Origin: Pseudonocardia alni
GTDB taxonomy: Bacteria; Actinomycetota; Actinomycetes; Mycobacteriales; Pseudonocardiaceae
Assembly: GCF_002813375.1 (NCBI RefSeq)
Contig: NZ_PHUJ01000003.1
Location: 4,278,001-4,342,000 of the forward strand
Reading direction: 5' to 3'
DNA: 64,000 nt
Under the pieces are notes generated by a model, which was given only the letters and a program-made list of their open reading frames with translations, ran no database searches and was not told where the DNA came from. Positions 16,563-24,542 of this stretch are shown here, one piece after another; the first letter of the stretch is position 1; each line of letters starts with the position of its first letter. A program made the position numbers and the translations under genes.

Positions 16563-17477
16563 ATGAGCGCTCCCGCCCGCACCGGCAGCAAGACGAACCT
16601 CGCCGACCGCGAGGACACCGCCCGACGGCTGCTCAAGAGCTCGGTCACGACCTCCTACGACCCGTCGATCGACATCGACTGGGACGCCCCGCTGGTCGAG
16701 GGCAGGTACGGCATCGTCCCCGAGCGCGTGTCGCTCTACGGCACGCCGCTGTGGGACGGCCTCACCGAGGAGCAGCGGATCACGCTGTCGGTGCACGAGT
16801 TCTGCAGCGTCGCCCGGATCGGGCTGTGGTTCGAGATGATCCTCATGCAGATGCTGCTGCGCTACGCCTACGACCGCGACCCGCGTCGCGCGCACATCCA
16901 GTACGCCCTGGTCGAGATCGCCGACGAGTGCCGGCACTCGATGATGTTCGCCAAGGCGACCGAGCGCTACGGCGTGCCGGACTACGCCCCGCGGCGGCTC
17001 ACCCACGAGCAGGGCCGGTTGATGAAGACCATCGGGACCGGCCCGGCGATGTTCGCCGGCACCCTGTTCGTCGAGGAGATCCTCGACCAGCTCCAACGCG
17101 AGGGCATGCGCGACGAGCGCGTCCAGCCGCTGTCCCGCATGATCAACAAGATCCACGTCACCGAGGAGGCGCGGCACGTCCGCTACGCCCGGGAGGAGCT
17201 GCAGCGGATCATGCCGAGGACCAACCGCGCCGAGCGCGCCTGGGCCCGCTACCTCACCGCGCGGATCGCGTTCGTCCTCGCCCGCAACCTCATCCACCCC
17301 GAGGTGTACCGCAGCGTCGGGATCGCCCCGGCCGTCGGGCGGAAGGCGGCGCTGGCCAACCCGCACCACCACGAGATGCTGCGCTGGTCCTCGCGCAAGC
17401 TCGTGCCGTTCCTGCGCGAGCAGGGGATCGTCGGCGGCCCGACGGAGACCCTGTGGAAGCGCGCCCACCTGATCTGA
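16563..17477 (+). CDS. AurF-like diiron oxygenase
   Basis: A 304-residue protein of the p-aminobenzoate N-oxygenase (AurF/diiron) family. Metal ligands are visible in LSVHEFCSVARIGLWFE, in EIADECRHSMMFAK (ExxH near residue 120), in FVEEILDQ and in HVTEEARHVRYARE (EEARH near residue 200). Family members N-oxygenate arylamines or hydroxylate other substrates using O2 at a carboxylate-bridged diiron site. The ATG is preceded by AGGAAGG. An alpha/beta hydrolase follows at 14 nt, and the divergent TetR with its operators probably controls both. The substrate is unknown. Confidence 0.85.
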   Translation: MSAPARTGSKTNLADREDTARRLLKSSVTTSYDPSIDIDWDAPLVEGRYGIVPERVSLYGTPLWDGLTEEQRITLSVHEFCSVARIGLWFEMILMQMLLRYAYDRDPRRAHIQYALVEIADECRHSMMFAKATERYGVPDYAPRRLTHEQGRLMKTIGTGPAMFAGTLFVEEILDQLQREGMRDERVQPLSRMINKIHVTEEARHVRYAREELQRIMPRTNRAERAWARYLTARIAFVLARNLIHPEVYRSVGIAPAVGRKAALANPHHHEMLRWSSRKLVPFLREQGIVGGPTETLWKRAHLI

Positions 17478-17491
17478 GGAGGCATCCCGCG

Positions 17492-18403
17492 ATGAGCACA
17501 CGGATCGTCACCCGTGACGGGACCGGCCTGTTCGCCCGGGTCTCGGGCCCGGAGTCGGCGCCGGTCACGGTGCTGCTGGCGCACGGCTGGACCCTCGACG
17601 AGCGCTGCTGGGCCCCGGTCGCCGACGCCCTCGCCGTCGGTGCGCCCGGCGGCGGCCCCGCGCCGCGGGTGATCCGCTACGACCACCGCGCGCACGGCCG
17701 CTCCGACGACACCCCCGACGAGCTCAAGACCCTCGACGTCCTCGCCGACGACATGGCCGAGGTGATCACCCGGCTCGCCCCGACCGGGCCGCTGGTGATC
17801 GCCGGGCACTCGATGGGCGGGATGACGGCGATGGCGCTGGCCCAGCGCCACCCCGACCTCGTCGCGTCCCGGGTCACCGGCGTCGCGCTCGTCGCGACCG
17901 CCAGCGGCGGCCTCGGGGCGGCGGCGACGCTCGGGATGACCGGGCGGCCCGCGAAGATGTTCCTGGCAGGCAAGGACAAGGTGACCGTCAGCCCGCTGTG
18001 GACCGGGCGCCGGTCGCTGTCGACCCACCCGACGCTGCTGCGGGCCGGGCTGCAGCCGTTGCTGCTCGGCACCCGGCCGGACCGGCTCGCCGTCCGCGCG
18101 ACCTGCGAGGCGATCGCCGACTGCCGCCCGACGACGGTCTCCGGGTTCACCCCGACCCTCACCAGCCACGAGCGCGACGAGGCGCTGGCGGCGTTCTCGT
18201 CGCTGCCGGTGGAGATCCTCGTGGGGACCCGGGACCGGCTCACACCGCCGCGGTTCGCCCGGCGGATCCATCGCAGCCTGCCGCGCGCCGAGCTGACCGT
18301 GTTCCCCGGCGCCGGGCACATGCTCCCGGTGGAGCGGGTCGGCGGGGTCACCGACCGGATCGCCGCGCTGGTGCGCCGGGCCGGGGCGGAGCAGGCGGCC
18401 TGA
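17492..18403 (+). CDS. alpha/beta-fold hydrolase
   Basis: A 303-residue hydrolase. Seen: LLAHGWTLDERCW (oxyanion region), the nucleophile elbow IAGHSMGGMTAMAL with Ser near residue 111, a late acid in VGTRDRLTPP and the catalytic His in FPGAGHMLPVE. It starts 14 nt after the oxygenase behind a strong GAGGAGG ribosome site, so the two form an operon, perhaps hydrolysing the oxygenase product or precursor. The substrate is not predictable. Confidence 0.9.
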   Translation: MSTRIVTRDGTGLFARVSGPESAPVTVLLAHGWTLDERCWAPVADALAVGAPGGGPAPRVIRYDHRAHGRSDDTPDELKTLDVLADDMAEVITRLAPTGPLVIAGHSMGGMTAMALAQRHPDLVASRVTGVALVATASGGLGAAATLGMTGRPAKMFLAGKDKVTVSPLWTGRRSLSTHPTLLRAGLQPLLLGTRPDRLAVRATCEAIADCRPTTVSGFTPTLTSHERDEALAAFSSLPVEILVGTRDRLTPPRFARRIHRSLPRAELTVFPGAGHMLPVERVGGVTDRIAALVRRAGAEQAA

Positions 18404-18433
18404 GCCGCTCGCCCCGCCGCCGGGGCCGGGTCG

Positions 18434-19060
18434 TCAGATCTGGTCGAGGCCCTGCTTCGGGAACCCGGCGATGCCCCGCCAGGCCAGCGAGGCCATCAGC
18501 GCCACGGCCTCGTCGCGCGGGACCCGCTGGTCGGAGTCCAGCCAGAACTGGGCGCCGACCTGGCTCAGCCCGACGAGACCGACGGCGAGCAGCCGCGCAC
18601 GGTCCTGGTCCAGGCCGGCGTCGGTGGTGACCGCGCCGGCGACCGCGTCGATGCAGCGGTCCAGCGCGCTCTCCACCAGCGCCGCGGCCTCCGGGTCGCC
18701 CCGCAGGTCGGACTCGAACACCAGGCGGTAGGCCTTGCCCTCGCCGGCGACGAAGTCGAAGTACGCCGCGACGGCGGCCTGCACGCGCTCCTTGTTGTGC
18801 TCGGTCCGCTCGATGGCGTTGGAGACCCGCTCGACGAGCTCCTCGGCGTAGGTCGTGAGCAGCGCCTGGTACAGCTCCAGTTTCCCGGGGAAGTGCTGGT
18901 ACAGCACGGGCTTGGAGACGCCTGCCCGCTCGGCGATGTCGTCCATCGCGGCGGCGTGGTAGCCCTGGTCGGCGAACACGTCGCGGGCGGCCAGCAGCAG
19001 CTGGGCGCGCCGCGCACCGCGGGACAGTCGTGCGCCCCGTGGCGTGGCGGTTCCGGTCAT
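18434..19060 (-). CDS. TetR-family regulator (Rv3208-like)
   Basis: A 208-residue regulator with helix-turn-helix AAMDDIAERAGVSKPVLYQH followed by FPGKLEL. Its C-terminal domain includes VAAYFDFVAGEGKAYRLVFE, characteristic of the actinobacterial group that contains Rv3208. In M. tuberculosis it neighbours DUF3107; here the oxygenase module separates them. ATG 19060 follows AGAGG-rich sequence. The upstream DNA (19061-19162) contains one GTTACC half-site and a small hairpin CTTCT/AGAAG (19137-19150) that may end the neighbouring ATPase transcript. The regulon is unknown. Confidence 0.88.
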   Translation of the reverse strand: MTGTATPRGARLSRGARRAQLLLAARDVFADQGYHAAAMDDIAERAGVSKPVLYQHFPGKLELYQALLTTYAEELVERVSNAIERTEHNKERVQAAVAAYFDFVAGEGKAYRLVFESDLRGDPEAAALVESALDRCIDAVAGAVTTDAGLDQDRARLLAVGLVGLSQVGAQFWLDSDQRVPRDEAVALMASLAWRGIAGFPKQGLDQI

Positions 19061-19162
19061 GGGCCCCCTACCTCTCACCCGTCGTGGGAATACCCTACTA
19101 GCAGGTAACCGCGTTGACGAACGATCCGTGAACGGGCTTCTCCGCAGAAGGGTGACAACCTC

Positions 19163-20962
19163 TCACGATCGGCGGTGCGGGCCCCGGGCGGCGAGCCCGA
19201 GCGCACCCAGGACCGGCACGGCGGCCACCACGACCGCGGGCGTCCCCAGTACGGCGAGGACCACGCCGGCGACGGCGAGCACCACGGCCGCACGGACGTA
19301 CGCGCGGACCTGGGCCCGCGCGCGGCGGGCGATCAGCAGGGCGGCGGCCACCTCAGCGGGGCCGCCACGGGCGCAGATCCTCTCCGATCCGGGTGCGGGC
19401 ACCACGACCGGGTCCGGCCGCGCGTCCGGGCCGTCGTCCGGGCCGTCCGCGGCCCCGGGTCCGGCCCCGTCGGCGGCGGGCCAGGGCACCAGCTCCACGG
19501 CCAGGTCGGCGGCGGCCAGGGCGGCCTCGTCGGTGGCCGGGTCGGCCGCCACCGCGACCGTGCGGCCGCGTACCCGCAGCCCGGCGACGGCCGCGGCCCG
19601 CGCCGCCGCGTCCAGCCCCGGGCGGACGGCGTCGGGGTCGGCCGGGTCGAGACCGGACGCCGCGGCGAGGGCGCGGGCGGCGCCGTCGTCGTCGGGGGTG
19701 AGCAGGACCGGCGCGACCCCGGCCGCGGCCAGTTCCGTCACCCCCGGTCGGGCCGCGGGGTGCGGCGCCCGGGGCAGCGCGAGCACGGCGCGCGCGCACC
19801 CGTCCCAGGCGACGACGAGGACGGCGCGGCCCTCGGCCACCGCCCGCTCGCGCTGCACCGACAGCGGCGGGGGCACCCGGATCCCGTGCTCGGCCAGCCA
19901 GTCCGGGCCGCCGAGCAGGACCGCGTGCGCGACGACGGTCGCCGTGGTGCCGCCGTCGCCCGGGCCGGGCTCCCGCAGCTCGGCCACCAGGCCGGACACC
20001 CCGAGGCCGGGCTGCTCGTCGGCCTCGGCGACGTCGGGCACCGGGCCGTCGACGGCGTCGGCCAGCGCCCGCGCCGCGACGCGCAGGTCCGACCCGGGCC
20101 GCGCGCCCGCCGCGACCGACGCGGCCAGCCGCACCACCAGTGCCGGGTCCTCGCCCCGGCCCGCGTGCACGGTGACCGTCCCGGGGCCGGTGCCGGTCAG
20201 CACGTCCGGCCCGGCCAGCGCGACGGTGTCCACCCGGCCCACGAGTCCCGGGCCGCCCGCGGGCCCGGTCCAGCCCACCGGCTCGCGACGCCCGGGCAGT
20301 GGCGACGGCAGCCGCACCGTGTCCCCGCCCGCCCGGTCCGCGGCCCGCAGCGCCGCCGGCAACGCGGCCAGCAGCGGCACCGGGCAGGCCCCGACCAGCA
20401 CCGCGATCCCGGCCGGGACCGCGACGGGCCACGGGGTGCCGGTGCCCGCCGCGAACGCGGTCACCGCGACCGCGGCCAGCGCCGCGGGCGGGGTGAGCAG
20501 GGCGCTCCACCGGTCCGCGACGGTGCGCAGGCCCGCGCGGACCTCGTCGGCGTCCCCGTCGGCCGGGCGCCCGGTGCGCTGCACCGCGGCCGCGACGACG
20601 GTCAGCACCGCGGCGGCGCCGGGCAGCAGGACGGGCCCGGCGAGCGGGTCGGCCGGCACCGCGTCCGGACCCGCGGGCGAGACCGCCGCGACGGCCAGCA
20701 CCGCGGCCGACCACCCCAGCGCGGCGAGCACGGCCGCCGCGACGCCGGTCTCGGCGGTCACCGTGCCCTCCCGCAGGCCACGCCCGGCGACGCCCAGACC
20801 GGGGCGCCCCGTCGTCGCGACGACGGCGAGGGCGACCAGCAGGGCCGCCGCCGCGCAGGGCGGGGCCCACGCCGCGCCGGCGAGTGGCGGGCCGGCGAGC
20901 GGCAGCAGCAGGGCGAACAGGGCCGCCACCGGCGGGGCGACGGCCCGCAGGACCGGACGCAA
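19163..20962 (-). CDS. degenerate P1B-type ATPase homologue lacking catalytic motifs
   Basis: A 599-residue membrane protein that aligns with heavy-metal P-type ATPases but lacks every catalytic signature. Residues 181-205 (AGIAVLVGACPVPLLAALPA) stand where the metal site CPC lies, with CPV instead. Residues 244-257 (VDTVALAGPDVLTG) replace the phosphorylation motif DKTGT, the Asp position being Ala250. The actuator domain with TGE is missing. LTGDN has become LTPDDD (421-426), and GDGxND has become AADPATD (472-478). The PGxGV motif and the membrane helices remain. It starts at TTG 6 nt after the upstream gene behind GGGGAG. It cannot pump by the known mechanism; a structural, sensing or new role is inferred. 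The frame is fully intact. Confidence 0.7.
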   Translation of the reverse strand: MRPVLRAVAPPVAALFALLLPLAGPPLAGAAWAPPCAAAALLVALAVVATTGRPGLGVAGRGLREGTVTAETGVAAAVLAALGWSAAVLAVAAVSPAGPDAVPADPLAGPVLLPGAAAVLTVVAAAVQRTGRPADGDADEVRAGLRTVADRWSALLTPPAALAAVAVTAFAAGTGTPWPVAVPAGIAVLVGACPVPLLAALPAALRAADRAGGDTVRLPSPLPGRREPVGWTGPAGGPGLVGRVDTVALAGPDVLTGTGPGTVTVHAGRGEDPALVVRLAASVAAGARPGSDLRVAARALADAVDGPVPDVAEADEQPGLGVSGLVAELREPGPGDGGTTATVVAHAVLLGGPDWLAEHGIRVPPPLSVQRERAVAEGRAVLVVAWDGCARAVLALPRAPHPAARPGVTELAAAGVAPVLLTPDDDGAARALAAASGLDPADPDAVRPGLDAAARAAAVAGLRVRGRTVAVAADPATDEAALAAADLAVELVPWPAADGAGPGAADGPDDGPDARPDPVVVPAPGSERICARGGPAEVAAALLIARRARAQVRAYVRAAVVLAVAGVVLAVLGTPAVVVAAVPVLGALGLAARGPHRRS

Positions 20963-20968
20963 CCGCCG

Positions 20969-21904
20969 TCAGCTCCCCGGGGCGGTCGGGAGCGTGAACT
21001 CGCACGACCGCAGCACACCGCCGGAGCGGTAGTCGAGGAACAGCCGGTAGCTGCCCGGGGCGGGGACCGACACCGCGAACGCCACCCCGGGGCCGGACCG
21101 GTCGGTCGCGGCCGCGCCGGTGATCTCGGGACGGACCGGGAACCGGGCCAGGTCGCCCTGGCGGACCGCGGTCATCCGGCCGAACGCGCCGCCGTCGACG
21201 GGCTCGAGGTCGGTGACCGGGGTGCCGTCGCGCCCGACCGTCGCGAACAGCCGGGAATCCCCGCCGGGGACCAGGGCGCCGTCGAGACGGACCTGCTGGT
21301 CACTGCCCCCGCAGAGCCCCGCCCGGTTCTCGGCCGGGAAGGTGAAGGCACCGTAGGTGCCGGGGACGTGCAGGTCGGTCCCGAGGTCCAGGTGCGGGCC
21401 GCCGGTCGGGGTGAACCCGGCGTACAGCCGCCACACGCCCTGGCCGGGGAACCGGACCGGTGCCCGCCACACGCCGTCGGGGCCCTGGGTGGCGCGCAGC
21501 CGCATGTAGCCGGCGACGTCGCGTCGCAGCACGGCGACGTCCAGGACCCCGGAGCCGTCGGCGGGGGCGTCGAACCGGGTCACCGGGGCGCCGTCGGAAC
21601 CGGTCACGGTGAACGCGACCTCGGTGGGCTCGCGCCAGGGGTGGACGGTCCCGACCGGGGTCAGGGTGTAGCCGGCCGCGGTGGTGAGCACGCCGCCCGC
21701 GCCGGTCGTCGCGTCGCCGGTGGCCAGGCCGGCCGCGAGGACTCCGTCGTCGCCGCGCTCGTCGCCGGCACGCGCGTCGGCGGCCGGGGTCGCCGAGAGC
21801 GTGCCCACCGCACCGCCCGCCGTCCAGGCCGCGGTGAACACCAGCACCGACGCGGCGCCGAAACCGGCAAGCCGGGCCGCGGCCGATCCCGCGATCCGCC
21901 CCAT
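20969..21904 (-). CDS. exported two-domain YtkA-like protein without metal-binding HxHP motifs
   Basis: A 311-residue protein with an N-terminal signal/anchor helix (residues 12-33). Two beta-rich domains follow the pattern of actinobacterial secreted heavy-metal-associated (YtkA-like) proteins. In that family each domain carries an HxHP motif after a R-R-D or R-x-G-D-L strand. Here the equivalents read VLRRDVAGYMRLRA (about residues 125-138) and VRQGDLARFPVRPE in the second half, so both are gone. Two cysteines remain (CGG near residue 198 and RSCEF near the end) and could form a disulfide. A GGAGGAGG ribosome site precedes the ATG. The degenerate ATPase follows after 6 nt. Confidence 0.65.
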   Translation of the reverse strand: MGRIAGSAAARLAGFGAASVLVFTAAWTAGGAVGTLSATPAADARAGDERGDDGVLAAGLATGDATTGAGGVLTTAAGYTLTPVGTVHPWREPTEVAFTVTGSDGAPVTRFDAPADGSGVLDVAVLRRDVAGYMRLRATQGPDGVWRAPVRFPGQGVWRLYAGFTPTGGPHLDLGTDLHVPGTYGAFTFPAENRAGLCGGSDQQVRLDGALVPGGDSRLFATVGRDGTPVTDLEPVDGGAFGRMTAVRQGDLARFPVRPEITGAAATDRSGPGVAFAVSVPAPGSYRLFLDYRSGGVLRSCEFTLPTAPGS

Positions 21905-22056
21905 GCCCACCTCCTCCGTCGCGTCGTCCACGGGGTACAACGTCCGGGGCGCGATCTCGTTGCGCTCCGTGGAGTGCCGGATGCGGACGGTGATCACAGC
22001 GAGACGGGGATCACCCGGCGCGGCGGGTGACGCGCACGACACGTCATGCTGGTCGG

Positions 22057-23079
22057 ATGGTCGCCGCCTCGTCGATGTCCGTTCACCCGCCCGTCACCGT
22101 GCCCGCCCCGGTGACGGCGCCGGGTGCCGCGACGTCCCCGGGCACCGCGGGACCGGCGGACGCGGAACGGGCCGCGGCGGAGCGCCCGCCGTGGCCGGGC
22201 CGCGCGGTCACCTCCGGCGGGGTCACCCTGCACGTGCGCGAGACCCCCGGCTCCGCCGACGCCGACGCCGTCTACGTCCACGGGCTCGCCGGGTCGGCCA
22301 CGAACTGGACCGACCTCGCCGGGCTCCTCGCCCCACGGGCGGCCGGCCTGTCCGTCGACCTGCCCGGGTTCGGGCTGTCCGAGCCGACCGCCGTCGCCGA
22401 CTTCGGCCCGGACGGCATGGCGGACGCGCTGCTGTGCTGGTTGGCCGGGCGCGACCGCCCGGTGCACCTGGTCGGCAACTCCCTCGGCGGCGTGATCGCG
22501 ACGACGGTGGCGGCCCGCCGTCCCGAGCTCGTCCGCAGCCTCACCCTGGTCTCGCCCGCGGTGCCGGACCGGCGCCCCGACCCGCGACGCCTGTCGGACC
22601 CGCGGATGGCGCTGGCCATGGTGCCGCTGCTCGGGCGCGGCGCGCGGCGGGCGCTGGCCGAGGAGCCGCTGCGGACCCGCGCCGAGCGGATCGTGAAGGT
22701 CTGCTTCGCCGACCCGCAGCGCGGCTCCGCCCGCCGGCTCGAGGAGCTGATCTCCGAGCACGAGCACCGCGCGACGCTGCCCTGGGCCGGCGCGGCCACC
22801 GACGGCGCCACCCGCGGTCTGCTCGGGCTGTGGGCCGGGCGCGAGATCTGGCGCCGGATGGCCCGGGTGCGGGTGCCGTCGCTGGTGGTGTGGGGCGAGC
22901 AGGACCGCATCGTGTCCCCGCGGCTGGCCGCGCGGACGGCGGCCACACTGCCCGGGGCGCGGCTGCTGGTGCTGCCCCGGGCCGGGCACGTCGCGCAGAT
23001 CGAGCGGCCCGCGGCGGTGGCCGACGCCGTCGCCGCGCTGTGGGACACGGTGCCGGTCGGAGCGGGTGCGGGAAGATGA
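22057..23079 (+). CDS. alpha/beta-fold hydrolase
   Basis: A 340-residue hydrolase. Residues 1-45 are Ala/Pro-rich. The core begins VTLHVRETPG and has YVHGLAGSATNW, the nucleophile elbow HLVGNSLGGVIATT, the late acid in VWGEQDRIV and the His in PRAGHVAQIE, a complete catalytic triad. The start is uncertain: ATG 22057 is chosen, while GTG 22027 or ATG 22075 are possible. It lies 61 bp before moeZ and may be co-transcribed. It is soluble; the substrate is unknown. Confidence 0.85.
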   Translation: MVAASSMSVHPPVTVPAPVTAPGAATSPGTAGPADAERAAAERPPWPGRAVTSGGVTLHVRETPGSADADAVYVHGLAGSATNWTDLAGLLAPRAAGLSVDLPGFGLSEPTAVADFGPDGMADALLCWLAGRDRPVHLVGNSLGGVIATTVAARRPELVRSLTLVSPAVPDRRPDPRRLSDPRMALAMVPLLGRGARRALAEEPLRTRAERIVKVCFADPQRGSARRLEELISEHEHRATLPWAGAATDGATRGLLGLWAGREIWRRMARVRVPSLVVWGEQDRIVSPRLAARTAATLPGARLLVLPRAGHVAQIERPAAVADAVAALWDTVPVGAGAGR

Positions 23080-23140
23080 CGCGCACGTGGCGCGTTGAGA
23101 CGCCCTGAGACCCGCACGCAACCCGCGAGGAGTGGACGAG

Positions 23141-24313
23141 ATGGCGCTACCGCCACTGGTGGAGCCGGCAGCCGAGCTCACCAAGGACGAGGTGGAGCGG
23201 TACAGCCGCCACCTCATCATCCCCGACGTCGGGATGGACGGGCAGAAGCGCCTGAAGAACGCGAAGGTGCTGGTCGTCGGCGCGGGCGGCCTCGGCTCGC
23301 CCGCCCTGCTGTACCTGGCCGCCGCGGGCGTCGGCACCCTCGGCATCGTCGAGTTCGACGTCGTCGACGAGTCGAACCTGCAGCGTCAGGTCATCCACGG
23401 GCAGTCCGACGTGGGCCGCCCGAAGGCCGAGTCGGCCCGCGACTCGATCCGTGAGGTCAACCCCTTCGTCGACGTCCGCCTGCACGACGAGCGCCTCACC
23501 AGCGAGAACGTGCTGGACGTCTTCCGGGACTACGACCTGATCCTGGACGGCACCGACAACTTCGCCACCCGCTACCTGGTGAACGACGCGGCGGTGCTGC
23601 TCGGCAAGCCCTACGTCTGGGGCTCGATCTTCCGGTTCGAGGGTCAGGCGTCGGTCTTCTGGGAGGACGCCCCGAACGGGCAGGGCCTCAACTACCGCGA
23701 CCTCTACCCCGAGCCGCCGCCGCCCGGGATGGTCCCGTCCTGCGCCGAGGGCGGCGTGCTGGGCGTGCTCTGCGCGTCGATCGGCTCGATCATGGTCAAC
23801 GAGGCGATCAAGCTGCTCACCGGGATCGGTGAGCCGCTGCTCGGCCGCCTGGTGATCTACGACGCGCTGGAGACCACCTGGCGCCAGGTGAAGATCCGCA
23901 AGGACCCGGAGACGCCGAAGATCACCGAGCTGATCGACTACGAGGCGTTCTGCGGCACCGTGACGCAGGAGGCACAGGACGCGGCCGCCGGCAGCACGAT
24001 CACCGTCGGCGAGCTCAAGCAGATGATCGACGCGGGCAAGGAGTTCCAGCTCATCGACGTCCGCGAGCCGCACGAGTACGAGATCGTGAAGATCCCGGGC
24101 TCGGTCCTGATCCCGAAGGACCGGATCCTGTCCGGTGCCGCGCTGTCGGAGATCGCCCAGGACAAGCCGGTCGTGCTGCACTGCAAGTCCGGCGGCCGGT
24201 CCGCCGAGGCCCTCGCCGCGCTGCACAAGGCCGGGTTCCGCGACGCCGTCCACGTCGGCGGCGGGGTGCTGTCCTGGGTCAAGCAGATCGACCCGTCGCA
24301 GCCCACCTACTGA
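23141..24313 (+). CDS. moeZ: MoeZ-type adenylyltransferase/sulfurtransferase
   Basis: A 390-residue two-domain enzyme. The N-terminal ThiF/MoeB domain has VLVVGAGGLGSPALLYLAAA (ATP site near residue 45), DGTDNFATRYLVND and PSCAEGGVLG with the MoeB-type Cys. The C-terminal rhodanese domain has VVLHCKSGGRSAEAL with the sulfur-carrying Cys near residue 347. MoeZ adenylates and sulfurates the C-terminus of small sulfur carriers such as MoaD and CysO, serving molybdopterin and alternative cysteine synthesis. Molybdenum cofactor is needed by the nitrate reductase encoded 6 kb downstream. ATG 23141 follows GAGGAG by 8 nt. Confidence 0.95.
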   Translation: MALPPLVEPAAELTKDEVERYSRHLIIPDVGMDGQKRLKNAKVLVVGAGGLGSPALLYLAAAGVGTLGIVEFDVVDESNLQRQVIHGQSDVGRPKAESARDSIREVNPFVDVRLHDERLTSENVLDVFRDYDLILDGTDNFATRYLVNDAAVLLGKPYVWGSIFRFEGQASVFWEDAPNGQGLNYRDLYPEPPPPGMVPSCAEGGVLGVLCASIGSIMVNEAIKLLTGIGEPLLGRLVIYDALETTWRQVKIRKDPETPKITELIDYEAFCGTVTQEAQDAAAGSTITVGELKQMIDAGKEFQLIDVREPHEYEIVKIPGSVLIPKDRILSGAALSEIAQDKPVVLHCKSGGRSAEALAALHKAGFRDAVHVGGGVLSWVKQIDPSQPTY

Positions 24314-24341
24314 CCGGGGCCGACCCGCTCCGCCCTACACC

Positions 24342-24381
24342 GACGGCCGCCGTCACCGGTACACCCGGGACGGCGGCCGTC
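24342..24381 (+). terminator. terminator after moeZ
   Basis: Perfect 13-bp arms GACGGCCGCCGTC (24342-24354) and GACGGCGGCCGTC (24369-24381) with a 14-nt loop. It isolates moeZ from the following gene. Confidence 0.75.
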
Positions 24382-24542
24382 GCCGTTCCTGGTGTGGCAC
24401 AGCGTGACCGCTTATCGATCGCACGCGACCGTCCGAGTGAACATCGTCCGTTCAGCCCTGCATTTCGCCCGTTGGGCGAAACATGTCGACCGATCGCCGC
24501 GACATGGGGATGCACGCGATCACTAGGTCGGGAGGACGCTCG

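Noticed and set aside
18411..18426. GCCCCG/CGGGGC hairpin between the hydrolase and the Rv3208-like TetR as a terminator
   Set aside because: The stem is only 6 bp with a 4-nt loop, not distinguishable from chance in such GC-rich DNA.
19090..19115. Operator for the Rv3208-like TetR around GTTACCTGCTAGTAGGGTA (minus strand)
   Set aside because: Only one GTTACC half-site is clear; the other half does not match well enough to call a palindrome.
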